Made by a program: the position numbers and the translations under genes | Notes under the pieces: model-generated | The model's database searches: none | Seen by the model: only the letters and a program-made list of their open reading frames with translations | Told to the model about the DNA's origin: nothing | Assembly (NCBI RefSeq): GCF_004745645.1 | Contig: NZ_SRMB01000001.1 | Coordinates: 62,001 to 126,000, forward strand | Length of the DNA stretch: 64,000 nt | Direction of reading: 5' to 3' | Source: Hymenobacter metallicola | Lineage (GTDB): Bacteria; Bacteroidota; Bacteroidia; Cytophagales; Hymenobacteraceae | In this document: positions 31,964 through 41,177 of the stretch, piece after piece | Layout of the letters: the number at the start of each line of letters is the position of its first letter | Position numbering within the stretch: the first letter of the stretch is position 1

Positions 31964-33862
31964 TCAGGAAAAAGAAGTACGAACTGCTTTGCGGTATTCT
32001 TCGAAGAAAGCGGCGTTGGTGGCGCTGTCAGTGGTGATTTCTAGCAGAGCTGCCCCGCTTACCGGTGCAAAGAAAGCGGATAGCGCCAACTTCAGCTCGG
32101 CAAAGGTGCTGGCCGTGAAGTAGCGCAGGCCAAAGTCGCGGCAGGTATTCTCGGCCGTTAAGGGCTGGTGGGTTTCAAAGAACTCTTCCAGCTCGGGCTG
32201 CTGGCGCGGACCGTCAATCAGGCGGAAAATGCCCCCGGCGTGGTTGTTAAACAGGATTACGCGCAAGTTGGGCGTCGGATAATTCTGCCAAAAAGCGTTG
32301 CGGTCATAAAAGAAGGCCACGTCGCCGGTCATCAGCACTACAGGCCGCGCGGGCTGGGCCAGGGCTGCGCCCACCGCCGTGCTGTTGCAGCCGTCGATGC
32401 CGCTGGTGCCGCGGTTGGCAAATACCTCGACTCGGCGGTTTTCCGGCAACCCCAAAATGTTGGCGTAGCGCACCGCCATGCTGTTGGCCAAATGCAGCGC
32501 CGTGCCGTCTTCGAGGTGGCGCAGGGCGTGGTGAAAGGCCGCGAATTCGTTGAAAGGCTGGTCGGGCTGGGCCAGAAAATCGTGCAGGAAGCCCTTGGCC
32601 CAGCTCTCGGCCTTGGACCAGGGTGTAGCGTAGGCGGCTTTGGCCGCCGCGTCCTGCTCACTCAGCGCCCAGCCGCTGGTCGGCCAGGTCAGCCGTGGCG
32701 TGGTTACGCTAGGAGTCGAACCTGGAGCCGCGGCCTTGGTAGCTGCGGGGGCAGTTGTGTGCCCCGCTTCTTTGGCCGCTGCGGTATCCTCGGCCGAAAC
32801 CAGGCCGCCAAACGGGGAGTAATCAGTGGCCACCAGCTGCTCAAAGAACGTGATGGGCTCCAGGCGAATAATGCGCGTGAGCGACTTAAATGTATCGGCC
32901 ACGGGGCCCGCGGCCTGCACGTGCCAGTGCTGGACGGGCTGGGAGTCGCGCAGATACAGCTTCAGGGCTTTGGAAATCAGCGACTGGCCGAACGTAATGA
33001 GCAAGTCGGGCCGCAGGGCTTCCTTCAACCCCCGCTCGGGCACGGCCATAAACACGTCCTGCTTGCCAAGCGGGGCCGTGCGCAGGTCGTAGGTAGCGCC
33101 CACGGGCTGGTGCAGGTTGGAAATAATGTCGCCGACCACCGGAATCTGGTAGGCCGCCGTGAACTGGCGCAGAGCCAGCAGCAGGGCCTCGTCGGGGTGG
33201 TGCTGGCCGGCTACCACCAGCACCCGCGGCGTCTGGCGCAGGGCGTGGCGCAGGGCCACCAGGTCGGGGCCGGGCAGGGTAGGGCGGCTGGGCGTTTCCT
33301 GAATCACGCGCACCGCCTCAAAGCGCAACTCTTCACCGGCTTTGGGGTAGAACGGCTCCCGCAGCGGCACATTCACCTGCACCGGCCCGGCCGGAAACTG
33401 CTGGGCCAGGTTAATGGCCTCCGATACGATACGGGCCGAGTGCCACTTGGCGTCGGCGTGGCTTGTATCGGCCGGGAAGGTGAAAGTACCCTTGGCGTGG
33501 GCTCCGTACAAATCGGTTTGCCGGATGGTTTGCCCGTCAAGCTGGTCTATCCACTCCGGAGGCCGGTCGGCGGTAAAGACCACCAGTGGAATCTGCTGAA
33601 AATAAGCCTCGGCTACGGCCGGGGCGTAGTTCAAACCGGCCGTGCCGGAGGTGCATACCAGGGCCACCGCCCGCCGCTGCGTTTGGGCCAGGCCCAGCCC
33701 GATAAAGGCGGCGGCCCGCTCGTCGGGCACGGTACGCACCGTGATGCGCGGGTGGCGGGCAAAGGAAATCGTCAGGGGCGCACAGCGGGAGCCGGGCGAC
33801 AACACCACGTCGGTAATGCCCATCTGCGCACAAATTTCCGCAATATTATATACAGCCTGCAT
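31964..33862 (-). CDS. menD: SEPHCHC synthase (MenD)
   Basis: Thiamine-diphosphate enzyme joining 2-oxoglutarate and isochorismate, 632 aa. N-terminal domain: VVLSPGSRCAPLTISFARHP; middle: the PVVGDIISNLHQP region; ThDP domain: LMTGDVAFFYDRNAFWQN and NNHAGGIFRLI, both diagnostic of MenD. It is longer than the usual 550-580 aa because of an Ala/Thr/Pro-rich insert at about residues 350-400 (AAAKEAGHTTAPAATKAAAP). The ATG at 33862 is chosen over upstream extension. Part of the thioesterase-menF-menD-menB block. Confidence 0.93.
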   Translation of the reverse strand: MQAVYNIAEICAQMGITDVVLSPGSRCAPLTISFARHPRITVRTVPDERAAAFIGLGLAQTQRRAVALVCTSGTAGLNYAPAVAEAYFQQIPLVVFTADRPPEWIDQLDGQTIRQTDLYGAHAKGTFTFPADTSHADAKWHSARIVSEAINLAQQFPAGPVQVNVPLREPFYPKAGEELRFEAVRVIQETPSRPTLPGPDLVALRHALRQTPRVLVVAGQHHPDEALLLALRQFTAAYQIPVVGDIISNLHQPVGATYDLRTAPLGKQDVFMAVPERGLKEALRPDLLITFGQSLISKALKLYLRDSQPVQHWHVQAAGPVADTFKSLTRIIRLEPITFFEQLVATDYSPFGGLVSAEDTAAAKEAGHTTAPAATKAAAPGSTPSVTTPRLTWPTSGWALSEQDAAAKAAYATPWSKAESWAKGFLHDFLAQPDQPFNEFAAFHHALRHLEDGTALHLANSMAVRYANILGLPENRRVEVFANRGTSGIDGCNSTAVGAALAQPARPVVLMTGDVAFFYDRNAFWQNYPTPNLRVILFNNHAGGIFRLIDGPRQQPELEEFFETHQPLTAENTCRDFGLRYFTASTFAELKLALSAFFAPVSGAALLEITTDSATNAAFFEEYRKAVRTSFS

Positions 33863-33945
33863 CGGTGAAGTGGTGAAGAGGTAAGCTGGTGAGGTGTCGT
33901 GCCGCTTGCGCAACTGGGCGCCGACGGAACTACAAACTCACCGGC

Positions 33946-35178
33946 TCACCGTAAGACGGCGCCTATGGTGCTCAGTTTCATTTCGGTTTCCTGCCACTCC
34001 CGCTCCGGGTCGGAGTCGGCGGTGAGGCCGGTGCCCGCGTAGAGAACCGCTTCCTGGGAGCGAAGTTGCAAACAGCGCAGGTTTACAAACAGCCGTGAAA
34101 CCCCGCTCTGGGGCAGGTTGACCGGACCCAGAAAGCCACTGTAGTAGGCCCGGTCGTAGCCTTCGTGCTGCTGTAAAAAGCTCAGGGCCGCTTGCTTGGG
34201 CATGCCGCCCACGGCCGAAGTCGGGTGCAGCAGCCGCAGCATGTCGGTGCCCAGGGTGGGGAAAGGAACTTGGCGCAGGTTTACGGCAAAGTCGGTGCGC
34301 AGGTGCAGCAGCTGCCCGGCTACCACGGTGCGCGGTCCGGTTTCGTCGTACTCGCGCAGGCGCAGCTGCTTAAAGCAACTCACGATATAGCGCGCCACCA
34401 GAGCCTGCTCTTCAATTTCCTTTTGCCGCCAGATAGCGTGGTGGGGCAGGGCGCCCGGGGCCAATGCCTGGGTGCCGGCCAGCGCCATGGTCCGGAAAAT
34501 GCCCTGCTCGTCAATTTCTACCAACACTTCCGGCGAAGCGCCCAGCCAGGTGCCCGCCCCCGGCGCGCTGACCAACGACACGAAGGCGCGCGGGTAACGG
34601 GCGCATAAGTCGCTAAAGGCCCGCAGCACGTCGAAGTGGGCGGGCAGAGGCCGGCGGGCGGCCCGCGACGACACGACTTTTACCACCTGCCCGTGCCGGA
34701 TGGCCTCGACCCCGGTTTCCACCAGCTGGAAGTACTCCGCCTGCGTAGCCGTATGCGGCACGGGCTGGGTACTCAGGTGCCAGGGCAGTGGGGCCGGGTC
34801 GGCGGCGTGCTCGGTCGCCAGGAAGGCCAGCAGCTGACTGGCCCGGCTGTCGGTAGCGTCGAGGTGGAGCTGGTCGGGCTGCTCGGCGTGCCAGTAGATG
34901 TCGGCGGGCAGAAACAGGGCCGGATTGTGGTCGGAGTCCCGAAAAGGAAAAAAGGCGAAGCCCGCGGGAGCCTCGGGCGAGAGGGCCGGGGGCAGCCCGG
35001 TCAGGGCCGCCTCGGCCGAGAGGCTCAGGCAAAGCTGAACGTGCTCGGTGCCCGGCAGGCGCCAGGCCGCCACCGGGAGCTGCTGCTGCAGGCCAAAGGT
35101 GAGTAGCTGGAACAGCTGTTCCGACGCGGCCGGTATGGGGCCAGGCCAGGACACTATCCGCGGCTGCGGCACACTCAT
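33946..35178 (-). CDS. menF: Isochorismate synthase (MenF)
   Basis: Chorismate-binding enzyme, 410 aa, converting chorismate to isochorismate as the entry step to menaquinone. Signature segments: WLGASPEVLVEID, MALAGTQALAPG, KEIEEQALVARYIV, HPTSAVGGMPKQAA and YDRAYYSGFLGPV, with the terminal PEREWQETEMKL. Its ATG (35178) overlaps the stop of the thioesterase gene by 4 bp, so the two are translationally coupled. The same fold serves EntC and anthranilate synthase; the menD/menB context decides for MenF. Confidence 0.92.
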   Translation of the reverse strand: MSVPQPRIVSWPGPIPAASEQLFQLLTFGLQQQLPVAAWRLPGTEHVQLCLSLSAEAALTGLPPALSPEAPAGFAFFPFRDSDHNPALFLPADIYWHAEQPDQLHLDATDSRASQLLAFLATEHAADPAPLPWHLSTQPVPHTATQAEYFQLVETGVEAIRHGQVVKVVSSRAARRPLPAHFDVLRAFSDLCARYPRAFVSLVSAPGAGTWLGASPEVLVEIDEQGIFRTMALAGTQALAPGALPHHAIWRQKEIEEQALVARYIVSCFKQLRLREYDETGPRTVVAGQLLHLRTDFAVNLRQVPFPTLGTDMLRLLHPTSAVGGMPKQAALSFLQQHEGYDRAYYSGFLGPVNLPQSGVSRLFVNLRCLQLRSQEAVLYAGTGLTADSDPEREWQETEMKLSTIGAVLR

Positions 35179-35618
35179 GCTTTTTTCTCCGCGTTGGCGG
35201 GCAAATCAATGACCGCCATGGTAATACGGCTTACGCACACCAGCACACCGGTTTCCTCGTGGGTAATGCGGATTTCCCACACCTGGGTGCTGCGGCCCAC
35301 GTGCAGGGCGGTAGCCCGGCCCACCACCCAGCCCGAGTGCACGCCCTTCAGATGATTTGCGTTGATTTCCAGCCCTACACAGGCCTTTTTGCGTACGTCA
35401 ACCTGAAGCGCCGCGCCAATGCTGCCCAGCGTTTCGGCCAAGGCCACCGAGGCCCCGCCGTGCAGCAGGCCCATGGGCTGGTGGGTGCGGCGGTCGACGG
35501 GCATGCGGCCTACCAGCAGCTGGTCGCCTACTTCAGTGATTTCAATACCAAGGTGTTCGCCCAGCGTATTGCGGCACCAGGCGTTGAGCTGGGCCAGGTC
35601 GGCGGTAGGGTGTGACAT
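35175..35618 (-). CDS. Hotdog-fold thioesterase, probably DHNA-CoA hydrolase
   Basis: PaaI/MenI-type acyl-CoA thioesterase, 147 aa. The active-site region PMGLLHGGASVALAETLGS carries the His-Gly-Gly and catalytic Glu of the family. It is the first gene of the men block and overlaps menF by 4 bp. From context I infer that it hydrolyses 1,4-dihydroxy-2-naphthoyl-CoA, the step after MenB; sequence alone does not fix the substrate. The ATG at 35618 is the natural start. Confidence 0.82.
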   Translation of the reverse strand: MSHPTADLAQLNAWCRNTLGEHLGIEITEVGDQLLVGRMPVDRRTHQPMGLLHGGASVALAETLGSIGAALQVDVRKKACVGLEINANHLKGVHSGWVVGRATALHVGRSTQVWEIRITHEETGVLVCVSRITMAVIDLPANAEKKA

Positions 35619-35697
35619 GCAGGAAATGCGGTGAGTAAACGGATTTGGGGGCCCAAAAGCGCTACTTTCGGGCCCAAACAACAAAGCTAGCGGGAAA

Positions 35698-36321
35698 GTG
35701 AGCGTCAAAAAAATATACCTTATCCGGCATGGGCAGACCGACTTCAACGTGGCCGGCATCGTGCAGGGCAGCGGCGTCGACTCCGATCTGAACGAGGCCG
35801 GCCACCGACAGGCGGCTCGCTTCTTTGCGGCCTATCGGCACCTGCCGTTCGATAAGGTGTATACCTCTACGTTGAAACGCACGCAGCAGTCGGTGCAGGG
35901 CTTTCTGGACCTGGGTTTGCCCCACGAGCAGCACAGCGGGCTAAACGAGATTAGCTGGGGCGTGCGCGAAGGCCTGCGCATCACGCCCGAGGAAGATGCC
36001 GAGTACAACGGCGTATTGCAGCAGTGGCAGCGGGGCGAAACCCACGCCCGCCTGCTCGGGGGCGAAAGCCCCGATGAGGTAGCGGCCCGGCAGCGGCCTT
36101 TTATTGAGCTGCTGCGCAACCGGCCCGAGGAGGAAAACGTGCTGGTGTGCATGCACGGGCGGGCCATGCGCGTAATTCTGTGCCAGTTGCTGAACTACCC
36201 GCTCAGCTGCATGGATGCCTTTGAGCACCGCAACCTGTGCCTGTATAAAATTCACTTTACCGGCAGCCAGTTTTCCGTCAGCAGCTTTCTGGACGTGACG
36301 CACCTGGCGGAATGCCCGTGA
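35698..36321 (+). CDS. Histidine phosphatase family protein
   Basis: Phosphoglycerate-mutase-like phosphatase, 207 aa. The catalytic RHG motif is in YLIRHGQTDFN (His about residue 10), with a conserved Arg in TSTLKRTQQS, Glu in NEISWGVREG and the second His in VCMHGRAMRVIL. Start is GTG at 35698; no nearby ATG fits, and a -7-like TACTTTCG lies at about 35663. Divergent from the men block. Substrate unknown; members include cofactor-dependent and general phosphatases. Confidence 0.88.
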   Translation: MSVKKIYLIRHGQTDFNVAGIVQGSGVDSDLNEAGHRQAARFFAAYRHLPFDKVYTSTLKRTQQSVQGFLDLGLPHEQHSGLNEISWGVREGLRITPEEDAEYNGVLQQWQRGETHARLLGGESPDEVAARQRPFIELLRNRPEEENVLVCMHGRAMRVILCQLLNYPLSCMDAFEHRNLCLYKIHFTGSQFSVSSFLDVTHLAECP

Positions 36322-36501
36322 GCAGGGTAATCCAGCAGAAAAGCTAAAGGGAAGCTGTGGGGCGAAAATGCCGCCACGCAACGCCCGCTGAAAAAGCCCG
36401 GAAGCAGGCCCCGGCTAATAGCAATTTGCTAATACTCTGCCTGCTACTGGCAGGGGCGAAGATTCGCTGAAGTGCCTAGGCTCTTTGCGGCTACGTTATT
36501 G

Positions 36502-36532
36502 TTTGCACCCGAAGATTTTCGGGCTAATTTTG
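36502..36532 (+). promoter_or_regulatory. Canonical Bacteroidota promoter of the E2 gene
   Basis: TTTG (36502-36505), exactly 19 bp, then TAATTTTG (36525-36532), matching TTTG-N19-TAnnTTTG. Transcription should start a few bases downstream, about 20 nt before the ATG at 36561. It is the cleanest promoter in the window. Confidence 0.85.
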
Positions 36533-36560
36533 ACCCTACACAATACACTCGAAGACGCAG

Positions 36561-38303
36561 ATGGCCGAAATCATAAAAATGCCCAAAATGAGCGACACCA
36601 TGACCGAGGGGGTCATTGCGGCGTGGCTCAAAAAGGTGGGTGATAAAGTCAAATCCGGGGACGTCCTGGCCGAAGTAGAAACCGACAAGGCCACGATGGA
36701 GCTGGAAAACTACGAAGACGGTACCCTGCTCTACATTGGTCCCAAAGAAACCGAAGCCGTACCCGTGGATGGGGTGTTGGCCATTGTGGGCAAGGAAGGT
36801 GAAGATATTTCGGCGCTGCTAAGCCAGATTCAGGGCGGTGGCACCCCGGCGCCAGCTCCCAAGGCTGAAGAAGCTCCCGCCGCGCCGGCTCCCGCAGCAG
36901 CGGCTCCGGCTCCGGCTCCGGCTGCGCCAGCTCCCGCTCCGGCAGCCCCCGCCGCTCCGGCCGGCAACGGCAAAAAAGCCACGGTGATCCGGATGCCCAA
37001 AATGAGCGACACGATGACCGAAGGCACCATTGCTTCCTGGCAGAAAAAGGTCGGCGACAAAGTCAAATCCGGCGACGTGCTGGCGGAGGTCGAAACCGAC
37101 AAGGCTACCATGGAGCTGGAAAACTACGACGATGGCACCCTGCTCTATATCGGTCCGAAAGAAGGAGAAGCCGTAGCCGTCGATGGTATTCTGGCCATCA
37201 TCGGCGAAGAGGGTGCCGACGTGCAGGCCCTGCTCGGTGGGCAGTCGGGTGGGGCCGCGGCTCCTGCTGCCGCTCCGGCCGAGGCCCCAGTAGCTACCAC
37301 GCCCGCCCCGGCCGAAGCAGCTCCGGCCGCGGCCGCCGCTCCCCAGGCGGCTACTACCACCGGCGGCCGTCTGTTTGCTTCCCCGCTGGCCAAGAGCATT
37401 GCCCGCGAAAAAGGGATTGACTTGGCTACCATCAAAGGCTCGGGCGAAAACGGCCGCATTGTGTCGCGCGACCTGGAAAACGCCTCGGCAACGCCTGCTC
37501 CGGCTGCCCAGCCCACTGCTACTCCCACTACCGCGCCTTCGGCGGCCCCGGCCCCGGCTGCTGCTGCGCCAGCCCCGGCTGCTCCGGCTCCCGCGGCAGC
37601 TCCGGCCGCCCAGCCCGCCGACGGCACCTACACCGACACGCCCGTGTCGCAGATGCGCAAAGTTATTGCCCGCCGTCTGTCGGAAAGCCTCTTCACGGCC
37701 CCGCATTTCTATCTGACGATGGAAATCCTGATGGACCGGGCCATGGAGGTCCGTACCCAGCTCAACGCCCTGTCGCCGGTGAAGCTCAGCTTCAACGACC
37801 TGGTTATCAAAGCCGCCGCCGTAGCGCTGAAGCAGCACCCGGCTGTCAACTCCTCTTGGCTCGGCGACAAAATCCGTCAGAACAAGGTGGTCAACATTGG
37901 CGTGGCCGTCGCCGTGGACGAAGGCCTGCTGGTGCCCGTAGTGCGCAACGCCGACGGCAAAGGCCTCTCGACCATTGCCACCGAGGTGAAAGAACTGGCC
38001 GGCAAAGCCAAGAGCAAGAAGTTGCAGCCCGCCGAGTGGGAGGGCAGTACTTTCACTATCTCCAACTTGGGCATGTTCGGCATTGAGGAATTCACGGCCA
38101 TTATCAACCCCCCGGATGCCTGCATCCTGGCCGTGGGCGGCATCAAGCAGACGGCCGTGGTAAAAGACGGACAGCTGGCCATTGGCAACGTGATGAAAGT
38201 AACCCTCTCGTGCGACCACCGCGTGGTAGACGGCGCTACGGGTGCGGCCTTCCTGCAGACGCTGAAAAGCCTGCTGGAAGATCCCATGCGGATGCTGATC
38301 TGA
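36561..38303 (+). CDS. pdhC: Pyruvate dehydrogenase E2, dihydrolipoamide acetyltransferase
   Basis: Core subunit of the pyruvate dehydrogenase complex, 580 aa. Two lipoyl domains (about 1-80 and 140-220), each with the lipoylated Lys in ETDKATMELENY, are joined by Ala/Pro linkers; a peripheral-subunit-binding domain (about 270-310, FASPLAKSIAREKGIDL) follows; the catalytic domain (about 355-580) ends with SCDHRVVDGATG, where His553 and Asp557 are catalytic. The two lipoyl-coding segments are nearly identical, a recent-looking internal duplication. E1 and E3 genes are not in the window. Strong promoter at 36502 and strong terminator at 38331. Confidence 0.94.
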   Translation: MAEIIKMPKMSDTMTEGVIAAWLKKVGDKVKSGDVLAEVETDKATMELENYEDGTLLYIGPKETEAVPVDGVLAIVGKEGEDISALLSQIQGGGTPAPAPKAEEAPAAPAPAAAAPAPAPAAPAPAPAAPAAPAGNGKKATVIRMPKMSDTMTEGTIASWQKKVGDKVKSGDVLAEVETDKATMELENYDDGTLLYIGPKEGEAVAVDGILAIIGEEGADVQALLGGQSGGAAAPAAAPAEAPVATTPAPAEAAPAAAAAPQAATTTGGRLFASPLAKSIAREKGIDLATIKGSGENGRIVSRDLENASATPAPAAQPTATPTTAPSAAPAPAAAAPAPAAPAPAAAPAAQPADGTYTDTPVSQMRKVIARRLSESLFTAPHFYLTMEILMDRAMEVRTQLNALSPVKLSFNDLVIKAAAVALKQHPAVNSSWLGDKIRQNKVVNIGVAVAVDEGLLVPVVRNADGKGLSTIATEVKELAGKAKSKKLQPAEWEGSTFTISNLGMFGIEEFTAIINPPDACILAVGGIKQTAVVKDGQLAIGNVMKVTLSCDHRVVDGATGAAFLQTLKSLLEDPMRMLI

Positions 38304-38330
38304 TAAGAGATACCGGCTTTTATTGCCACG

Positions 38331-38367
38331 AACAAAAAACCAGCCCCAACCGGCTGGTTTTTTTGTT
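38331..38367 (+). terminator. Rho-independent terminator of the E2 gene
   Basis: 15-bp stem with A-rich and T-rich flanks (38331-38345 with 38352-38366), 6-nt loop, T7 run. Nearly symmetrical. Confidence 0.88.
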
Positions 38368-38455
38368 CGCTCGCCTATTTCATGGTAAAAGCACTATACT
38401 TGCTAAATAGGGGATACAACACGATTCCCCGGGTATTCACCAACTCAACCCGAGC

Positions 38456-41023
38456 ATGCGGAAAATTACTATAGTAGCAGTAGCCATGTGCCTGACCAGT
38501 GCTACGGCCTGGGCACAGAGTCAAACCCTGAGTGGCCGGGTGCTGGATGCCGCCGGCCGGCCTGTGATTGGCGCCACCGTGGTGGAAAAAGGCACCAACA
38601 ACGGCACGGCTACCGACAACGACGGCCGGTTTAGTCTCTCGACCCGGGCTGCCGCCCCCCGGCTGGTTATCAGCTCCATCGGCTTTGCCTCCCAGGAAGT
38701 AACGGCCGGCAGCGGGGAGGTCAGCGTGAGTTTGGCCGAGGCCACGACCAGCCTGGGTACCGTGCAGGTAGTAGGCTCGCGCAGCCAGAACCGCTCCGTG
38801 ACCGACTCGCCCTCGCCCGTCGACATCATCGACCTGCGGGAAGTAACCACCCGCACGGGCCAGCTCGACGTGAATCAGCTGCTGCAGTTTGTGGCGCCTT
38901 CCTTTAACTCCAACCGCCAGACCGGCTCCGACGGGGCCGACCACGTAGACCCAGCCTCGCTGCGCGGCCTCGGGCCCGACCAGACCCTGGTGCTCGTCAA
39001 CGGCAAGCGCCAGCACCAGTCGGCTTTGGTGAACCTGTTTGGCTCGCGCGGCCGCGGCAACACCGGCACCGACCTGAACGTTATTCCGGCCGCCAGCATC
39101 GAGCGAATCGAGATTCTGCGCGACGGGGCGGCGGCCCAATACGGCTCCGATGCCATTGCCGGCGTGATTAACATCGTGCTGAAAAGCTCGGTGAAGGAGC
39201 TCACGGCCAGCGTGAACTACGGCGCCTACGACGCCAAATACCGCTTCGATGACGAGAAATTCGACGGGGGCAACTTCAACGCCAACCTCAACTACGGCCT
39301 GGGCCTGGGCGAGCGGGGCAGCTTTATCAATGCCACCCTCGACTACAACAAGCGCGAGCATACCCAGCGAGCCAACGTGCCCTCGCCCGACGGCCTGGCC
39401 CGCCGCGAATACGGCGACCCGGAAGTAACCAACGTGTCGGGCTACCTGAACTCCAAGTTTGCCCTCAGCGACAAATCCCACATCTACGTGTTTGGCGGGG
39501 CCAACAAGCGCCGGGGCGACGCCTTCGCCTGGACGCGCTTTGCCGACGATGACCGCAACGTGCCCGCCATTTACCCCAACGGCTTCGACCCCATCATTAC
39601 CAGCGACATCTGGGATGTGTCGGCCGTGGCTGGTTTCCGCACCTCGCTGGGCGGCTGGGAGCTGGATTTGAGCGAGAACTTCGGCTCCAACCGCTTCGAG
39701 TACGGGGTGGAAAACTCGCTGAATGCCTCGCTGGGCGCCAGCTCCCCGACTTCCTTCGACGCGGGCGGCTTCCAGCTCTCGCAGGACATCGTGAGCCTGG
39801 GGCTGACCCGCAACTTCAAAACCGTGCTGCAGGGCCTGAACGTGGCGGCCGGGGCGGAGTGGCGGCGCGAGCGGTATTCGCTGTTTGCCGGCGAGGAAAA
39901 GTCGTACCGCAACTACAACACCGACCCTAATGTGGAAGTAGCCAGCGGCTCCCAGGGCTTTCCTGGGTTCCAGCCCACCGATGCCATTGAGGCCAAGCGC
40001 TCCAATTTCGGGGCCTACGTCGACGCCGAGCTGAGCCTGACGCCGCAGTGGCTGCTGGCCGGGGCCCTACGCTTCGAGAACTACACCGACTTTGGCAGTA
40101 CGCTCAATTACAAAGCGTCCACGCGCTACAACCTGACCGAGTTTCTGACCCTGCGCGGCACCTACAGCACCGGCTTCCGGGCGCCGTCATTGGCTCAGAT
40201 CAACTTCAACTCGACCTTCACCAACTTCATTGGCGGCGAGCCGGTAGAAGTGCTGCTGGCCCGCAACAACAGCGCCGTGACCCGGAAGCTGGGTATTCCG
40301 AGTTTGAAGCAGGAAACCTCCAACAGCGCCAACGTGGGCCTGACCAGCCGCATCGGCTCCTCGCTGAGCCTGACGCTGGACGGCTACTACATCAAGGTCA
40401 AGGACCGGGTGGTGCTCACCAGCCAGTTCAGCGCCGACGACCCGGTTATCGGGGAGGACCTGCAGGCCCTGAACGTGGGCCAGGCCCAGTTCTTTGCCAA
40501 TGCGGCCGACACCCGCTCCATCGGCCTCGACGTAGTGCTGAACCACGCCCTGGCCCTGGGTGCGGGCGGCCGCCTGAACTCGACGCTGGCCGCCAACTTC
40601 AACCGCCTGCGCATCGACCGGGTGCAGACGTCGGGCCGCCTCACGGGCCGGGAAGAAGAGTTTTTCGGGGCCCGGGAGCAGGCTTTTGTGAAGGCCTCGG
40701 CCCCGCCGTCCAAAATCAACCTGACCTTCGACTACAAAGTGAGCCGCTTCGGAGCCCTGCTGCGCTTCGTGCGCTTCGACAAAGTGCAGCTCATCGACTG
40801 GAACGGCGACCCAATGAACTACAAGGCGCGCACCACCACCGACCTGACGCTGAGCTACTCGCTCAGCGACCATGTGCAGCTGGCGATTGGCAGCTCCAAC
40901 CTGGGCAATGTGTACCCCACGCTGTTCAACCCCCAGCTCACCGAAACCGGCGGCGCCTGGGACCCGGTGCAGATGGGCGCGAACGGTCGGTTTTACTTTG
41001 CTAAATTGCAGGCCCGTTTCTGA
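38456..41023 (+). CDS. TonB-dependent receptor with carboxypeptidase-like N-terminal domain
   Basis: Outer-membrane receptor, 855 aa. Signal peptide to about residue 21 (AWAQS); carboxypeptidase-like domain about 24-105 (LSGRVLDAAGRPVIGATVVE); plug about 115-245 (SLRGLGPDQTLVLVNGKRQH, IERIEILRDGAAAQYGSDA, IAGVINIVLK); 22-strand-type barrel to the C-terminus, ending FYFAKLQARF. The plug is of the classic siderophore/vitamin receptor type, unlike the two other receptors in the window. No SusD or synthesis genes are nearby. A -7-like TATACTTG is at 38395-38402. Ligand unknown. Confidence 0.9.
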   Translation: MRKITIVAVAMCLTSATAWAQSQTLSGRVLDAAGRPVIGATVVEKGTNNGTATDNDGRFSLSTRAAAPRLVISSIGFASQEVTAGSGEVSVSLAEATTSLGTVQVVGSRSQNRSVTDSPSPVDIIDLREVTTRTGQLDVNQLLQFVAPSFNSNRQTGSDGADHVDPASLRGLGPDQTLVLVNGKRQHQSALVNLFGSRGRGNTGTDLNVIPAASIERIEILRDGAAAQYGSDAIAGVINIVLKSSVKELTASVNYGAYDAKYRFDDEKFDGGNFNANLNYGLGLGERGSFINATLDYNKREHTQRANVPSPDGLARREYGDPEVTNVSGYLNSKFALSDKSHIYVFGGANKRRGDAFAWTRFADDDRNVPAIYPNGFDPIITSDIWDVSAVAGFRTSLGGWELDLSENFGSNRFEYGVENSLNASLGASSPTSFDAGGFQLSQDIVSLGLTRNFKTVLQGLNVAAGAEWRRERYSLFAGEEKSYRNYNTDPNVEVASGSQGFPGFQPTDAIEAKRSNFGAYVDAELSLTPQWLLAGALRFENYTDFGSTLNYKASTRYNLTEFLTLRGTYSTGFRAPSLAQINFNSTFTNFIGGEPVEVLLARNNSAVTRKLGIPSLKQETSNSANVGLTSRIGSSLSLTLDGYYIKVKDRVVLTSQFSADDPVIGEDLQALNVGQAQFFANAADTRSIGLDVVLNHALALGAGGRLNSTLAANFNRLRIDRVQTSGRLTGREEEFFGAREQAFVKASAPPSKINLTFDYKVSRFGALLRFVRFDKVQLIDWNGDPMNYKARTTTDLTLSYSLSDHVQLAIGSSNLGNVYPTLFNPQLTETGGAWDPVQMGANGRFYFAKLQARF

Positions 41024-41032
41024 TGTGAGTTG

Positions 41033-41072
41033 TCAGGCATCAGCTGCTCGTTGTCAGCTGATGCCTGTTTGA
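41033..41072 (+). terminator. Terminator after the TonB receptor
   Basis: Perfect 13-bp stem CAGGCATCAGCTG / CAGCTGATGCCTG (41034-41046 with 41055-41067), 8-nt loop, short TTT. Confidence 0.7.
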
Positions 41073-41177
41073 TAATATAGAATGGGGAGTCAGCCGTAGG
41101 TATGCAACGTACCGATGGCTGACTTCTTTGCTATCCGCTCACCAGATAACGAACCACCACCAACTGACAACTAGCAT

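Noticed and set aside
36819..38219. A 466-codon leftward frame opposite the E2 gene, with a Gly/Ser/Arg-rich stretch
   Set aside because: It is the complement of the Ala/Pro linkers of E2; not a gene.
38402..38412. GCTAAATAGGG, an 11-mer shared with the edge of the 44.2 kb palindrome
   Set aside because: One short match without the palindromic context; not enough to call a shared operator.
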